Source of the DNA: Pelagibacteraceae bacterium
GTDB lineage: Bacteria > Pseudomonadota > Alphaproteobacteria > HIMB59
Reading direction: 5' to 3'
DNA length: 49,421 nt
NCBI GenBank assembly: GCA_008638215.1
Contig: VTPN01000007.1
Coordinates: 1 to 49,421, forward strand
A model generated the notes under the pieces. That model was not told where the DNA came from. It did no database searches and saw only the letters and a program-made list of their open reading frames with translations. Every line of letters starts with the position of its first letter. Within the stretch, counting starts at the first letter, position 1. Positions 24,390 to 33,770 of the stretch are shown one piece after another. Position numbers and translations under genes: made by a program.

Positions 24390-24556
24390 TCCTTTTTTAC
24401 AAACTTTTTATTACAATAATTACAGATAACTTCCTTCTTTTTGTCTATTTTAAAATAAACTGCAGGATGCCCTAAGTCACCAGTCCCACCATCACACATA
24501 ACCTTGTCGATTGAAGGGTCTACGATTTCTATTTGTTGCTCTTGTTTTGCTTGCAT
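24386..24556 (-). CDS. zf-CHCC zinc-finger protein (NDUFS6-like), 56 aa
   Basis: Found by translating the 170-base gap on the minus strand. The 56-residue protein contains VMCDGGTGDLGHPAVYF and then VICNYCNKKF, so C21, H30, C45 and C48 make the C-x8-H-x14-C-x2-C zf-CHCC pattern. The family includes the complex I accessory subunit NDUFS6 and small alphaproteobacterial proteins linked to complex I. Its ATG overlaps the htpG stop as TAATG, indicating coupled translation. Its stop overlaps the lysR end. The short lead of Gln/Glu/Lys before the domain has no signal sequence. Complex I involvement is family knowledge, not visible here. Confidence 0.85.
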   Translation of the reverse strand: MQAKQEQQIEIVDPSIDKVMCDGGTGDLGHPAVYFKIDKKKEVICNYCNKKFVKKD

Positions 24557-26409
24557 TATAAGGAGACTAACTCTGAAATAAGATTAGTATATTTTTTGGG
24601 ATCATCAAGGTTTTCTCCCTCCATTAATTTTGCATGATCATAAAGTATTTCACTAAATTTATCTTTTGACGACTTGTCTAAAGACATGACTTTGGAGACA
24701 AGACTATGATTTATATTAATCTCAAGAATTCTTTTTTCATCAGAAATATTTTGATTATTTGCAGCCATTAGTTTTTTTAGATGCATGTCCATATCATTTT
24801 CGTCAGCTACTAAACATGAGGCGCTTGTTGTTAGCCTTTTAGACACTTTGACATCTTTTACCTTGTCTTTTAAATGATCTTTTAAATAGGTAATAAAGTC
24901 TTTACTTTCCTTTGGTTGCTCAGTTTCTTTTTTATCATCTTTACTATCGCCAAGATCGACCTCACCTTTTGTAATAGATGTAAAGTCGTATTCTTTGAAT
25001 TTCATCTTCATAGGCATCCAAAATTCATCAACAGGATCTGTAATAAGAAGAACATTAATTTTTTTATTTTTGAACAACTCCATTTGAGGGCTATTAAGTA
25101 AGTTTTCTTTGTTCTCACCTGAAATATAATAAATTTTCTTTTTATCATTTGCATAATCACTGATGTACTGGTCTAGGGAGATCATTTCATCTTTTTCAGA
25201 GCAGTGAAAAATCGAAAATTCAAAAATTTGATCATGAAAATCATTAAACTCATACAAACCTTCTTTTATAACAGGGCCGAAATTTTTCCAAAAAGCTAAA
25301 AAATCCTCAGGCTGTTTCTTCTTGAGATCTGATATCTCTTTAAGAATTCTTTTGGTAATCGCAGTAGATATCTTATTTATGACCGCATTATTTTGTAATA
25401 TTTCTCTTGAAATATTTAAGCTTAGATCTTCGGTATCAACTACCCCTGGAATAAAACGTAGCCAAGCAGGTATAAGGGATTCAAGTTTGTCAGAGATAAA
25501 TACTTTATTAACATAGAGCTTTAATTTATTTTTTCTGTCTGGGTGGTAGAGATCTTGAGGCTGAGATTTTGGCAGATACAAAAGAGCAGTATAGTTCACA
25601 ACACCCTCTGCCTTAAAATGAATTGTTTTTAAAGGCTCGTCATAATAAGTAGAGGTTTGATTATAGAATGATTTATATTCGTCATCTTTAATTTTTGTTT
25701 TGTCTTTAAGCCATATCGCTTCTGCTGAGTTTACTTGCTCCTCTTTTCCTTCTTTGTCTTTTTTGTCATCTTCAGAAGTAACAAAAATTGGGAAAGGGAC
25801 AAAATCTGAATATTTTTTTACAATTTCTTCAATTCTATACTTACTTAAAAACTCTTTTTCATCTTTTTTAATTGATAAAATTATCTCTGTTCCAGAAAAA
25901 TCAAATGTGGTTGGTTCAATAGAAAATGTTCCTTTTCCATCAGATGTCCATAAGTAACTTGAAGAAGAGTCATATTTTTTAGATCTCACTACAACTTGAT
26001 CTGCGACCATAAACGATGAGTAAAAGCCTACACCAAATTTACCTATTTGATTCACATCTCCTTTTTTATCGCCTAACTTTTTTATGAAATCTTCAGTTCC
26101 TGATTTGGCAATGGTACCAAGATTTGTCTGCATATCTTTTTCGTCCATGCCAATTCCATTATCTTGGATTGTAATTGTCTTGTTTTTTTCATTTACATGA
26201 ATTCGAATTTCAAATTTATCTATTTTTTTAACATTATTATCTGTTTGACTAACATAACGTAATTTTTCGCATGCATCTGATGCATTTGAAATTAATTCTC
26301 TTAAAAAAATCTCTTTTTCCGTATAAAGAGAGTTCGCAACAATATCTAAAAGCTTGGATACCTCTGTTTCAAATTTTACCGTTTTCTTTTCCGCTTGTTG
26401 TTTAGTCAT
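24556..26409 (-). CDS. htpG: Chaperone HtpG (bacterial Hsp90)
   Basis: ATP-dependent dimeric chaperone. The GHKL N-terminal domain shows FLRELISNASDACEKLRY (N box), QDNGIGMD and GKFGVGFYSSFMV. The middle domain has the catalytic-arginine region LNISREILQNN, and a C-terminal dimerisation domain follows. 617 aa is the normal bacterial length. A Lys/Glu-rich stretch (DKKDKEGKEE near residue 220, DSKDDKKETEQPKESKD near 500) mimics the charged linkers seen in other Hsp90s. The start ATG at 26409 is 26 bases from the divergent aminopeptidase start. It is translationally coupled at its end to the zf-CHCC gene. Confidence 0.97.
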   Translation of the reverse strand: MTKQQAEKKTVKFETEVSKLLDIVANSLYTEKEIFLRELISNASDACEKLRYVSQTDNNVKKIDKFEIRIHVNEKNKTITIQDNGIGMDEKDMQTNLGTIAKSGTEDFIKKLGDKKGDVNQIGKFGVGFYSSFMVADQVVVRSKKYDSSSSYLWTSDGKGTFSIEPTTFDFSGTEIILSIKKDEKEFLSKYRIEEIVKKYSDFVPFPIFVTSEDDKKDKEGKEEQVNSAEAIWLKDKTKIKDDEYKSFYNQTSTYYDEPLKTIHFKAEGVVNYTALLYLPKSQPQDLYHPDRKNKLKLYVNKVFISDKLESLIPAWLRFIPGVVDTEDLSLNISREILQNNAVINKISTAITKRILKEISDLKKKQPEDFLAFWKNFGPVIKEGLYEFNDFHDQIFEFSIFHCSEKDEMISLDQYISDYANDKKKIYYISGENKENLLNSPQMELFKNKKINVLLITDPVDEFWMPMKMKFKEYDFTSITKGEVDLGDSKDDKKETEQPKESKDFITYLKDHLKDKVKDVKVSKRLTTSASCLVADENDMDMHLKKLMAANNQNISDEKRILEININHSLVSKVMSLDKSSKDKFSEILYDHAKLMEGENLDDPKKYTNLISELVSL

Positions 26410-26435
26410 TTTTTTCTAATATCCTTTTATATCTA

Positions 26436-27788
26436 ATGTTTACAAATGATAATACTGAGTGTTCTACTAGAGTTTCGGTCATTTCATTTAATAAGTTTGA
26501 TAAGTGGATAGCAAAGCAACCCACTTTTATTAGAAATTGGTGTTTATCTAATAATTTCAAGGGTGAAAATGGTAAAATAATAAAAATTCCTTATCCTGAT
26601 GGCCGTTTAAAAGAGGTGTTGATCGGCGAGGGTAAAGATCAAAATTTATCTGGTGTAGCTGAATTTTCCTCTAAAAATAATGGAAATTATTATTTATTTC
26701 TTAAATATGCAGACTCTAATGAGATAGACATTCAAAAAATTTGGGGCTGGGGGAGTTATAAATTCAATGCATCACCACAAAAAAACCTTCTTTACGTTAA
26801 AAATCCAGAAAATCTAAAATTTCTTGAAAATTACTCCCTTTATACAAATTTATCTAGAGATTTAATAAACACTCCGGCAAATCAATTAAATCCAAAGACT
26901 TTCCTTAGTTTAATTAAAAAAAATGAGCTTTTTGAAAAATTTATTTTTACAGAATATAATCAAGCTGAAATTAAATCAAAATTTCCTCTTACATTTGCAG
27001 TTGGACAAGCTTCCTCTGTAAAACCAGAAATTCTTCATATTTCTAACAAAAAAATTTTAAAAAAAGATAAGCCGATTGTGATAATTGGCAAAGGGGTCAC
27101 TTTTGATACGGGAGGCGTAAATATAAAGCCAGGCAATTCAATGAGAAATATGAAAAAAGATATGGGGGGTGCAGCAATTGCAATTTCTTTGTTTCTTATG
27201 GCCAATAGCTTATTAAAAAAAACAAAAATTGTTTTAATTATTCCTATGGCTGAAAATTCAGTATCAGGAAATTCTATGCGACCAGGAGATATTCTTACCT
27301 CTTCATCTGGAAAGAAAGTGGAAATATCTCATACTGATGCGGAGGGAAGGTTGCTTCTAGCAGATGCAATGGAATTAGCAAACAAATACAATCCCTCTTT
27401 GATTGTGGATTTTGCAACGCTTACTGGCGCCGCAAGAGTAGCGCTGGGTGAAGATATCCCAGCTTATTTTAGCAATAATGAAGATGTTGCAAAAAAAATT
27501 AATCTTCTTAATCAAAAAAAAATCCGTGCATGGCGTCTACCGCTATATGCCCCATATAAATATAAACTTAAATCTCATTTTGCTAATTTATGTAATGCAT
27601 CTTTGGATGGTATGGCTGGATCCATTACTGCAGCTTTGTTTGTTGAAGATTTTATTAATAATGAAAATATACCTTGGGTTCACTTTGATACTTACGCTTG
27701 GTCATCAGGGTCTATTTTAAACACTCAAGGGGCAGCACTTCAAGGATTAGATATTATGATCGAATATCTAAATAAATATTTTTCATGA
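26436..27788 (+). CDS. M17 family leucyl aminopeptidase
   Basis: Cytosolic dizinc/dimanganese aminopeptidase; family members also cleave Cys-Gly from glutathione breakdown. Metal and catalytic residues are visible: K219 in IIGKGVTFDTGG (D224), K231, D242 in KKDMGGAA, and HTDAEGRLLLAD (299-310) with D301, E303 and R305. The usual NTDAEGRL reads HTDAEGRL here, an Asn-to-His change at the position before Thr. The length of 450 aa is near that of the shorter alphaproteobacterial paralogs. The N-terminal domain is only weakly like PepA. Its stop overlaps the SLT lipoprotein ATG as ATGA, and gshA and gshB follow. Confidence 0.9.
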   Translation: MFTNDNTECSTRVSVISFNKFDKWIAKQPTFIRNWCLSNNFKGENGKIIKIPYPDGRLKEVLIGEGKDQNLSGVAEFSSKNNGNYYLFLKYADSNEIDIQKIWGWGSYKFNASPQKNLLYVKNPENLKFLENYSLYTNLSRDLINTPANQLNPKTFLSLIKKNELFEKFIFTEYNQAEIKSKFPLTFAVGQASSVKPEILHISNKKILKKDKPIVIIGKGVTFDTGGVNIKPGNSMRNMKKDMGGAAIAISLFLMANSLLKKTKIVLIIPMAENSVSGNSMRPGDILTSSSGKKVEISHTDAEGRLLLADAMELANKYNPSLIVDFATLTGAARVALGEDIPAYFSNNEDVAKKINLLNQKKIRAWRLPLYAPYKYKLKSHFANLCNASLDGMAGSITAALFVEDFINNENIPWVHFDTYAWSSGSILNTQGAALQGLDIMIEYLNKYFS

Positions 27789-28369
27789 AAAAATTTCTAA
27801 TGCTCTTTTTGATTATTTTATCCGGTTGTGTAACCGATAGAAATTTTAACCAATCCAACTTATGCGATATTTTTCAAACAAATCCTCAATGGAAATCATA
27901 TGCTGAAAAAACAAAGGATAAGTGGGGAGTTCCGGTTAGTTTACAGCTAAGTTTTATTAAACAAGAGTCATCTTTTAATAGAACTGCGAGACCACCGAGA
28001 CAGAAAGTATTGGGGTTGATACCTGGGCTCAGACCTTCTAGCGCCTATGGATATAGCCAAGCTCTTGATGGTACCTGGGAGGAATATAAGCAGTCAACTG
28101 GTAATTATAATGCGGATAGAAAAAATTTTGCTGACGCCAGTGACTTCATTGGCTGGTATGTTGACGGTTCTTATCGACTCCTTAAAATAGAAAAAACTGA
28201 TGTTTACAATCATTACTTAGCGTATCACGAAGGTAAAGGTGGTTTTCAAAAAAAATCTTATAATAAAAAGAAATGGTTATTAGACGTGGCCAAAAAAGTA
28301 GAAAACCAAGCTAAAGAGTATTCTGATCAAATAAAAAAGTGTAACTTCCATAAGAATAGTGTGTTTTAA
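27785..28369 (+). CDS. Lipoprotein with SLT-type lytic transglycosylase domain
   Basis: Probable outer-membrane lipoprotein cutting peptidoglycan glycan strands. Signal peptide 1-14 ends in lipobox ILSGC with lipid-attachment Cys15. The lysozyme-like domain has LQLSFIKQESSFNRTA with catalytic Glu61, then SAYGYSQALDGTW. The rest (DASDFIGWYVDGSYR, YHEGKGGF) agrees with a family of small alphaproteobacterial SLT proteins. The length of 194 aa is short, with a single domain. It overlaps the aminopeptidase by ATGA and is followed immediately by gshA. There is no obvious functional link to glutathione, so the operon may be only positional. Confidence 0.85.
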   Translation: MKKFLMLFLIILSGCVTDRNFNQSNLCDIFQTNPQWKSYAEKTKDKWGVPVSLQLSFIKQESSFNRTARPPRQKVLGLIPGLRPSSAYGYSQALDGTWEEYKQSTGNYNADRKNFADASDFIGWYVDGSYRLLKIEKTDVYNHYLAYHEGKGGFQKKSYNKKKWLLDVAKKVENQAKEYSDQIKKCNFHKNSVF

Positions 28370-29707
28370 TTGTTACAAAAATCAGATCTTATAAATTATT
28401 TTTATTCAAGTTTTACAAGCCCCGAAGCAAAAGGTATTGGAACTGAACACGAGAAGTTTATTTTTCATTGTGCAAATAAAAAAAGGATAGAATTTGATGG
28501 CCCAGTTAGTATTCAAAATCTTTTTCATTTTTTAATCGAAAAAGGTTGGCAAAAAGGAGAATATAATTCCTTTAATCAATTAATATCTTTATCAAAAAAT
28601 GGAGCGAGTGTTACTTTAGAGCCTGGGTGTCAGCTCGAGCTTTCTGGTAAAATATTAAAAAATGTACACCAAACTTGTACTGAAACCTATGAACATTTAC
28701 GAGAACTACAAGAATATGCAGAACTAAATAATCTTTGTATTTTAGGATTAGGCTTCGATCCCATTTCTAAAAGAGAAGATGTAGAATTTATTCCTAAAGA
28801 TCGTTACCGCATCATGCGAGAGTATATGCCCAAAGTAGGATCTAGAGGTCTTGATATGATGACAAGAACTTGCACTGTTCAAGCGAACTTTGATTACTTT
28901 GATCAGGAAGATCTCACTAAAAAATTTGTACTTGCTAATAGATTGCAACCGATTGTCATGGCGATATTTTGCAATTCCCCTTTTCGAGAAGGATCACACA
29001 ATTCAATAAAAAGTAATAGAATTTATACTTGGCAAGACACAGATACACAGAGGTGTGGAATAAAAGAAGAATTTTTAGACCATTCTTTTAATATTGAAAA
29101 ATATGTGGATTTTGCTTTAGAAGTTAAAAATTATTTTTTAAAGATTAATGGAAAATATGTGGATACCACTTCATATTCTTTTTACGATTTGATGTCTAAG
29201 ACTCCAAAAGAAGAGAGCATAAGGGAGTATAATTTGACAATTAATGATTGGATAAATCATTTATCGACTATTTTTACTGAAGTTAGACTGAAATCCTATC
29301 TTGAAGTCAGAGGTGCGGATGCTGGAAAATGGGAAATGATATGTGCCCTTCCTGCCTTTTGGACAGGTATACTTTATGATCAGGAAAATTTAGATGAATT
29401 ATGGAATTTAACAAAACAATGGACTAAAGCAGATATACTTCAACTTTATCATGATGTGGCTAAGAACGGTTTACAATGTCATTTCAATAATCAACCTCTC
29501 CATAAATTAGGCAAAATGATACTTGATATTTCAACAAGTGGACTTAATAGGAGAGGTTATCTTAATTCTGATGGCGAGGATGAAAGTATTCACCTTGAGC
29601 AATTAAAAAATATTATCAATCTTCAAAAAACCCCTGCTGATGTTTTGATTGATCAATATAATGATTCAAAAAATGTTATTAGTATTTTAGATAAGCCTTA
29701 TTACTAA
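28370..29707 (+). CDS. gshA: Glutamate-cysteine ligase (proteobacterial/plant type)
   Basis: First step of glutathione synthesis: ATP-dependent gamma-ligation of Glu and Cys. GIGTEHEKFIF near residue 21 carries the catalytic acidic residues of the GCS2/plant-type family. Later segments LEPGCQLELSG, MTRTCTVQANFDY and YLEVRGADAG are conserved in the alphaproteobacterial/plant clade, and the length of 445 aa fits. The start is TTG 28370, directly after the preceding TAA; no ATG precedes the conserved region. It is followed by gshB after 1 base, giving a gshA-gshB pair. Confidence 0.95.
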   Translation: MLQKSDLINYFYSSFTSPEAKGIGTEHEKFIFHCANKKRIEFDGPVSIQNLFHFLIEKGWQKGEYNSFNQLISLSKNGASVTLEPGCQLELSGKILKNVHQTCTETYEHLRELQEYAELNNLCILGLGFDPISKREDVEFIPKDRYRIMREYMPKVGSRGLDMMTRTCTVQANFDYFDQEDLTKKFVLANRLQPIVMAIFCNSPFREGSHNSIKSNRIYTWQDTDTQRCGIKEEFLDHSFNIEKYVDFALEVKNYFLKINGKYVDTTSYSFYDLMSKTPKEESIREYNLTINDWINHLSTIFTEVRLKSYLEVRGADAGKWEMICALPAFWTGILYDQENLDELWNLTKQWTKADILQLYHDVAKNGLQCHFNNQPLHKLGKMILDISTSGLNRRGYLNSDGEDESIHLEQLKNIINLQKTPADVLIDQYNDSKNVISILDKPYY

Positions 29708-29708
29708 A

Positions 29709-30662
29709 ATGATAAAAAATTTTTTATTCCAAATGGATGATCCTACTAAGATTAACATTAAAGAAGATTCTACGTACATGCTTATCAAAGAGTCTCTTTC
29801 AAGGGGTATTCGATGTTTCTATAATTCACCAAGTTGGGTTTATGCATCAATAAATAAAACTAATCAAATTAGAGCAATCAATATAGAACTAATTTTAAAT
29901 AAAAGCGGAAAACTCACATATAAAAATAAAAAAAATTATAAAGATACTGATCTTGAGAAATTCAATGCAATTTTTATTCGACAGGATCCCCCATTTAACA
30001 TGGAGTATATTTCCAATACATATTTACTCAGTCAACTTCAAAAACCTATTTTGATTAATGATCCAAATGAAGTGCGAAATTTTCCAGAAAAACATATTAT
30101 GATGAATTTTCCTGAATTAACTCCACCAACTTTAATTTCTTCAAATATTTCAAGTATATTGTCTTTCATTAAAAAACATAAGGAAGTAATCCTTAAGCCA
30201 GCATACGGCAATGGAGGTATTGGAATTGAAAAAATTCAACATCATCAAAAAAACCTTCAGAAACATTTGAGAAAATACATATCAAAATTTCAAAATAACC
30301 CTGTAATAATTCAAAAATTTTTAAAGAACTTTGTTAACGGGGATAAAAGAATAATTCTTGTAAATGGGCAGGTTAAAGGAGCTGTTTTAAGGGTTCCAAA
30401 AAAAAATAGTATAAAAGCTAATTTTCATGCAGGCGGATCTGCAGTGAAAACCACTCTTTCGTTTAGAGAAAAGGAAATATGTTCGGTTATAAAAAAATTT
30501 TTAATTAATAAAAAATTATCATTTGTTGGAATAGATGTAATAGACGGATACTTGACTGAAATCAATATTACATCACCGACAGGCATCCAAGAAATCAATA
30601 GATTAAATAATGTTACGATCGAAAAAGACGTAATCGATTTTGTTGAAAAATCACTGAAGTAA
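29709..30662 (+). CDS. gshB: Glutathione synthetase
   Basis: ATP-grasp ligase adding Gly to gamma-Glu-Cys. N-terminal FQMDDPTKINIKEDST, FIRQDPPFNMEYI, VILKPAYGNGGIGI and the C-terminal GIDVIDGYLTEINITSPTGIQEI are the E. coli-type GshB landmarks. The length of 317 aa is normal. It follows gshA by 1 base, and its ATG 29709 is the only fitting start. The 3' end overlaps the convergent AsmA-like gene by 12 bases. Confidence 0.96.
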   Translation: MIKNFLFQMDDPTKINIKEDSTYMLIKESLSRGIRCFYNSPSWVYASINKTNQIRAINIELILNKSGKLTYKNKKNYKDTDLEKFNAIFIRQDPPFNMEYISNTYLLSQLQKPILINDPNEVRNFPEKHIMMNFPELTPPTLISSNISSILSFIKKHKEVILKPAYGNGGIGIEKIQHHQKNLQKHLRKYISKFQNNPVIIQKFLKNFVNGDKRIILVNGQVKGAVLRVPKKNSIKANFHAGGSAVKTTLSFREKEICSVIKKFLINKKLSFVGIDVIDGYLTEINITSPTGIQEINRLNNVTIEKDVIDFVEKSLK

Positions 30663-32831
30663 ATTTTCGAAAATCTTATTAATATTTTTTTGTATTAATT
30701 CCTCTATAGGTTTTCTGATAGTTCCATCAGGTATGACTCTCTCGTAAGTATAGAGGCCATTATCAAATTTAATAATAAAGTCATCCTGATCTAAAATATC
30801 AAACAGTGTAATTTTATAATTAGGATGGAAATATTCTATTTCTCCCTTGAGTTCTTGATTATTAGATGAGGTAAAAATTAAGTCTTTAATGATTAATTTC
30901 TTATTGCTGGGGTTGGTTATAATTCCTTTGAAAGAGATATTATTATTAATAAAAGATAGAGATAGAGTATTGATTAGTTGATTAATTTGTTCAAAATCCT
31001 CAATGTCTTGAGAGAGTGATTGCATAAATAAAAGTAAAGCTATTTCCTCTTCTTTGACATTAATATTTACTTTTCCTTTAATTTCACCATTAATTCCAGT
31101 AATGATGTTTAAATCAATGGGCTGAGAAATATCTATTTCTAAATCTAATAACCCATTCAATCTTGAGCTTTTAAGAAAAAATTTCTCTAGATTTTCTAAG
31201 TTTAAACTTTTTAAATTTATTTTTCCTGAAAATTTTTCTTCAAATATTTTTCCTGATATTGTGGAAATACTTTCGTCTTGAGTAATTTCAATATTTTCTA
31301 ATACATAACTATTAGTAGAGAGATCGACTATTATATTTCCCTTCATATTATCAAATAAGAACAGGTCAAGGTATTCTATATAATCTATTTGATTACTATA
31401 TTCTGCTAATTTTCTAAGATCATTTGATTTTAAACGATGTAAATTTATCTTTAAAAATGTTTGTTGAATATTTGATAAATTTATTTCACCGTTTACTGAT
31501 AGTTTTAATTCATTCTCTTGAAAAACATCTAGGGAATTAAAGAACACTTCATCGTTGATCAAGGTTCCATCCATATCAAGGTAAGAATTATTGAGTTGAT
31601 TTAGAGCTTCTTTTATGTGGACATTAGGGATGAGGTGATATTGATTGAAATTATTAACCTTTATTTGCAATCCTCGCTTTGAAAAATCCCCTAAGTTTAT
31701 ATCGCCTAAAACACTGATAAAAGTTTCATCTTTTGATAAATTAAATTCTTTAATTTTTAAATCTTTACCTTTTAAAATTGAGGAGAGGGATAATTTGTCA
31801 AAATCAATAAAATCTGATTTCAAAGTAGGAAAAATTAATTGAATTAGACTAGAAATATCTTTTGATGACGTTGATGCTATACCAATTTCAACATCAATAT
31901 CTGAAAAATCGATGTAATTAAAACTGCCTTTTAAATCAATTTTACTTTCATATTGAGTTACATAACTGAGAGTATTTATTTTGATATAATCGGAATATTC
32001 GATATCAAAATTAGCCAGATTTCCTTTCGGTAAGATAGAAATATCTACCAGATTAATATTTTGCAAAAATTGTGAGATAATTTCCAAAGGAATATTTGAA
32101 CCTTGAATATTAAGTTTGGAATTAAAAATATTATCTAGGTTAATCAAACCTGAGAGATTTAATTGTGAGTTTTCACTAAAATTGAGAATTAAATTATTAA
32201 TTGAAAAATTATTTTGAGTATATTCACCGTCAATATCAATTGTATCGAAGTTGATCTGTTTTAAAAACTTTTGATAATTTTGATCTAGCAATAAAACTAA
32301 TTCATTGACATCTAAATTTTGAATTGAAAACTTAAATTTTTTAAGAGCCTCATCTTCAATCAAAGCGTCAAACTGGACCTTTGCTTCTTTGTATGAAAAA
32401 ATGTTTGAAAATATTTCAGTTGATTTCTCGCTAGATAAAATTCTAATTTCTAAATTTTCAAGATCTCCTTCAAGCAGAACGTCATTTTCAAGAGAAGTAA
32501 TATCTAGGTTCTCAATTGTGGCATTAGGAACATAAATTGTAACATTATCATTATTTAGAAGTGACCGAGAGAACTTTATATTTTTTGTTTTAACATCCGC
32601 CACAACTAAATCATTTTGAATAGAAAATGATGCATCATTAATTTCAATTTGCGGTTTAGGCAGGAGTATTAGTGACTGCTCTCCCGAGGTTGTCAGAAAG
32701 ACATTGTTTTTAGTTTGCTCCTTTACCAAGTTATTTGTGATTGTGTTAATGGGTAATTTAAAAAAACTAAGAGCTATTAGTATTAAAACTAGAAGAAAGA
32801 TGATCAGAGCTATAATTTTTATTTTTTTCAT
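30651..32831 (-). CDS. AsmA-family envelope protein
   Basis: 726 residues with one N-terminal membrane anchor (about 4-24), then a long periplasmic region of repeating beta-rich segments (LNLSGLINLDN, LSVNGEINLSN, KINLKSLNLENLE). This is the AsmA/RBG-type pattern, whose members are thought to form bridge-like lipid conduits or to affect outer-membrane assembly. The C-terminal segment SLSQDIEDFEQINQLINTLS contains the helical stretch typical of AsmA_2 domains. It lies 12 bases downstream of the Ca2+/Na+ exchanger in the uvrB-exchanger-asmA run. It is very Asn/Ile/Leu-rich, like many A+T-rich genome proteins. Lipid substrate not assignable. Confidence 0.8.
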   Translation of the reverse strand: MKKIKIIALIIFLLVLILIALSFFKLPINTITNNLVKEQTKNNVFLTTSGEQSLILLPKPQIEINDASFSIQNDLVVADVKTKNIKFSRSLLNNDNVTIYVPNATIENLDITSLENDVLLEGDLENLEIRILSSEKSTEIFSNIFSYKEAKVQFDALIEDEALKKFKFSIQNLDVNELVLLLDQNYQKFLKQINFDTIDIDGEYTQNNFSINNLILNFSENSQLNLSGLINLDNIFNSKLNIQGSNIPLEIISQFLQNINLVDISILPKGNLANFDIEYSDYIKINTLSYVTQYESKIDLKGSFNYIDFSDIDVEIGIASTSSKDISSLIQLIFPTLKSDFIDFDKLSLSSILKGKDLKIKEFNLSKDETFISVLGDINLGDFSKRGLQIKVNNFNQYHLIPNVHIKEALNQLNNSYLDMDGTLINDEVFFNSLDVFQENELKLSVNGEINLSNIQQTFLKINLHRLKSNDLRKLAEYSNQIDYIEYLDLFLFDNMKGNIIVDLSTNSYVLENIEITQDESISTISGKIFEEKFSGKINLKSLNLENLEKFFLKSSRLNGLLDLEIDISQPIDLNIITGINGEIKGKVNINVKEEEIALLLFMQSLSQDIEDFEQINQLINTLSLSFINNNISFKGIITNPSNKKLIIKDLIFTSSNNQELKGEIEYFHPNYKITLFDILDQDDFIIKFDNGLYTYERVIPDGTIRKPIEELIQKNINKIFENLLQ

Positions 32832-32843
32832 TTTTAAAATTTT

Positions 32844-33770
32844 TTATAAGTATAAATAGGTAAAATAGCTTAAATAAGCAAATATTAGTGCCGAAGATAA
32901 TAGTTTTCCAGCCATCTTTTTCCAAATCATTAGAAAAAATATTATTGAAGACAATAAAAATATCCATTTGTCTATGGAGGTTAAAAGATCATAATAATTT
33001 ATCTGACCATTCATAAAAATAGCAATTAGTGTAATACCGAAAATATTTGCAATATTTGATCCTAAAATATTTCCAACCGCCAGATTATTTTGTTTTTTTA
33101 TAATTGCTATGATTGTAGCTACAATTTCAGGAATTGACGTCCCAAAAGCCACAACTGTTACACCAACAGTAGTTTCTGCAACGCCAAGTAATTCTGTTAA
33201 GTCTTTGGCATAAGCAATAAAAAATTGAGAACTAAAAAATAAAATAATGAAAGCAATGATAATTTTAGAAATAATGATAATTGTTGATTGATAATTGTTT
33301 TCTTTTGAAAGAGTTTCTTCTTCAGTTGGTTTTTTTAATTCAAAATAAAAAAAAAGAATTAATAATAAAATAAATAATAAACTAAATTTTATTCCTAATG
33401 TGAAATCAAAGAAAATTAAAAAAAAGAAAAGTATAGAAAAACAAATAAAGAATATAGCTGTACTTTGATCTTGTTTTACTGCATTTAATGTTTTCAGAGG
33501 GAAAACCATAATGCCCCCAACGAGCAAAATATTTGCAATATTACTTCCAACTAAATTTCCAGCAACAATACCCTCTGCACCCATTTGCAGTGCTTGGAAT
33601 GTTGCAGCAAATTCTGGTAGTGAAGTACCAATAGCAATAATGAAGATGCCCACAAATATTTCTCGAATGTTGAAGATTTTTGAAACAAGAATGGAATTTT
33701 TAATTGCAAATTCACAAGACCATATAAGAACGACTAAACTTATAATTAGGCCAAAAAAACTTTGTATCAT
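32844..33770 (-). CDS. Calcium/sodium antiporter, CaCA family
   Basis: Inner-membrane exchanger of the CaxA/YrbG type. Two inverted alpha repeats are seen: [13 protein letters not shown] with [16 protein letters not shown] in the first half, and [15 protein letters not shown] with [14 protein letters not shown] in the second. About ten hydrophobic helices span 308 aa, the normal length. The ATG overlaps the uvrB stop by 4 bases, so translation is coupled. The PE and GSN motifs carry the cation-binding acidic and polar residues. Ion preference (Ca2+ versus other) cannot be read from the sequence. Confidence 0.93.
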   Translation of the reverse strand: MIQSFFGLIISLVVLIWSCEFAIKNSILVSKIFNIREIFVGIFIIAIGTSLPEFAATFQALQMGAEGIVAGNLVGSNIANILLVGGIMVFPLKTLNAVKQDQSTAIFFICFSILFFFLIFFDFTLGIKFSLLFILLLILFFYFELKKPTEEETLSKENNYQSTIIIISKIIIAFIILFFSSQFFIAYAKDLTELLGVAETTVGVTVVAFGTSIPEIVATIIAIIKKQNNLAVGNILGSNIANIFGITLIAIFMNGQINYYDLLTSIDKWIFLLSSIIFFLMIWKKMAGKLLSSALIFAYLSYFTYLYL

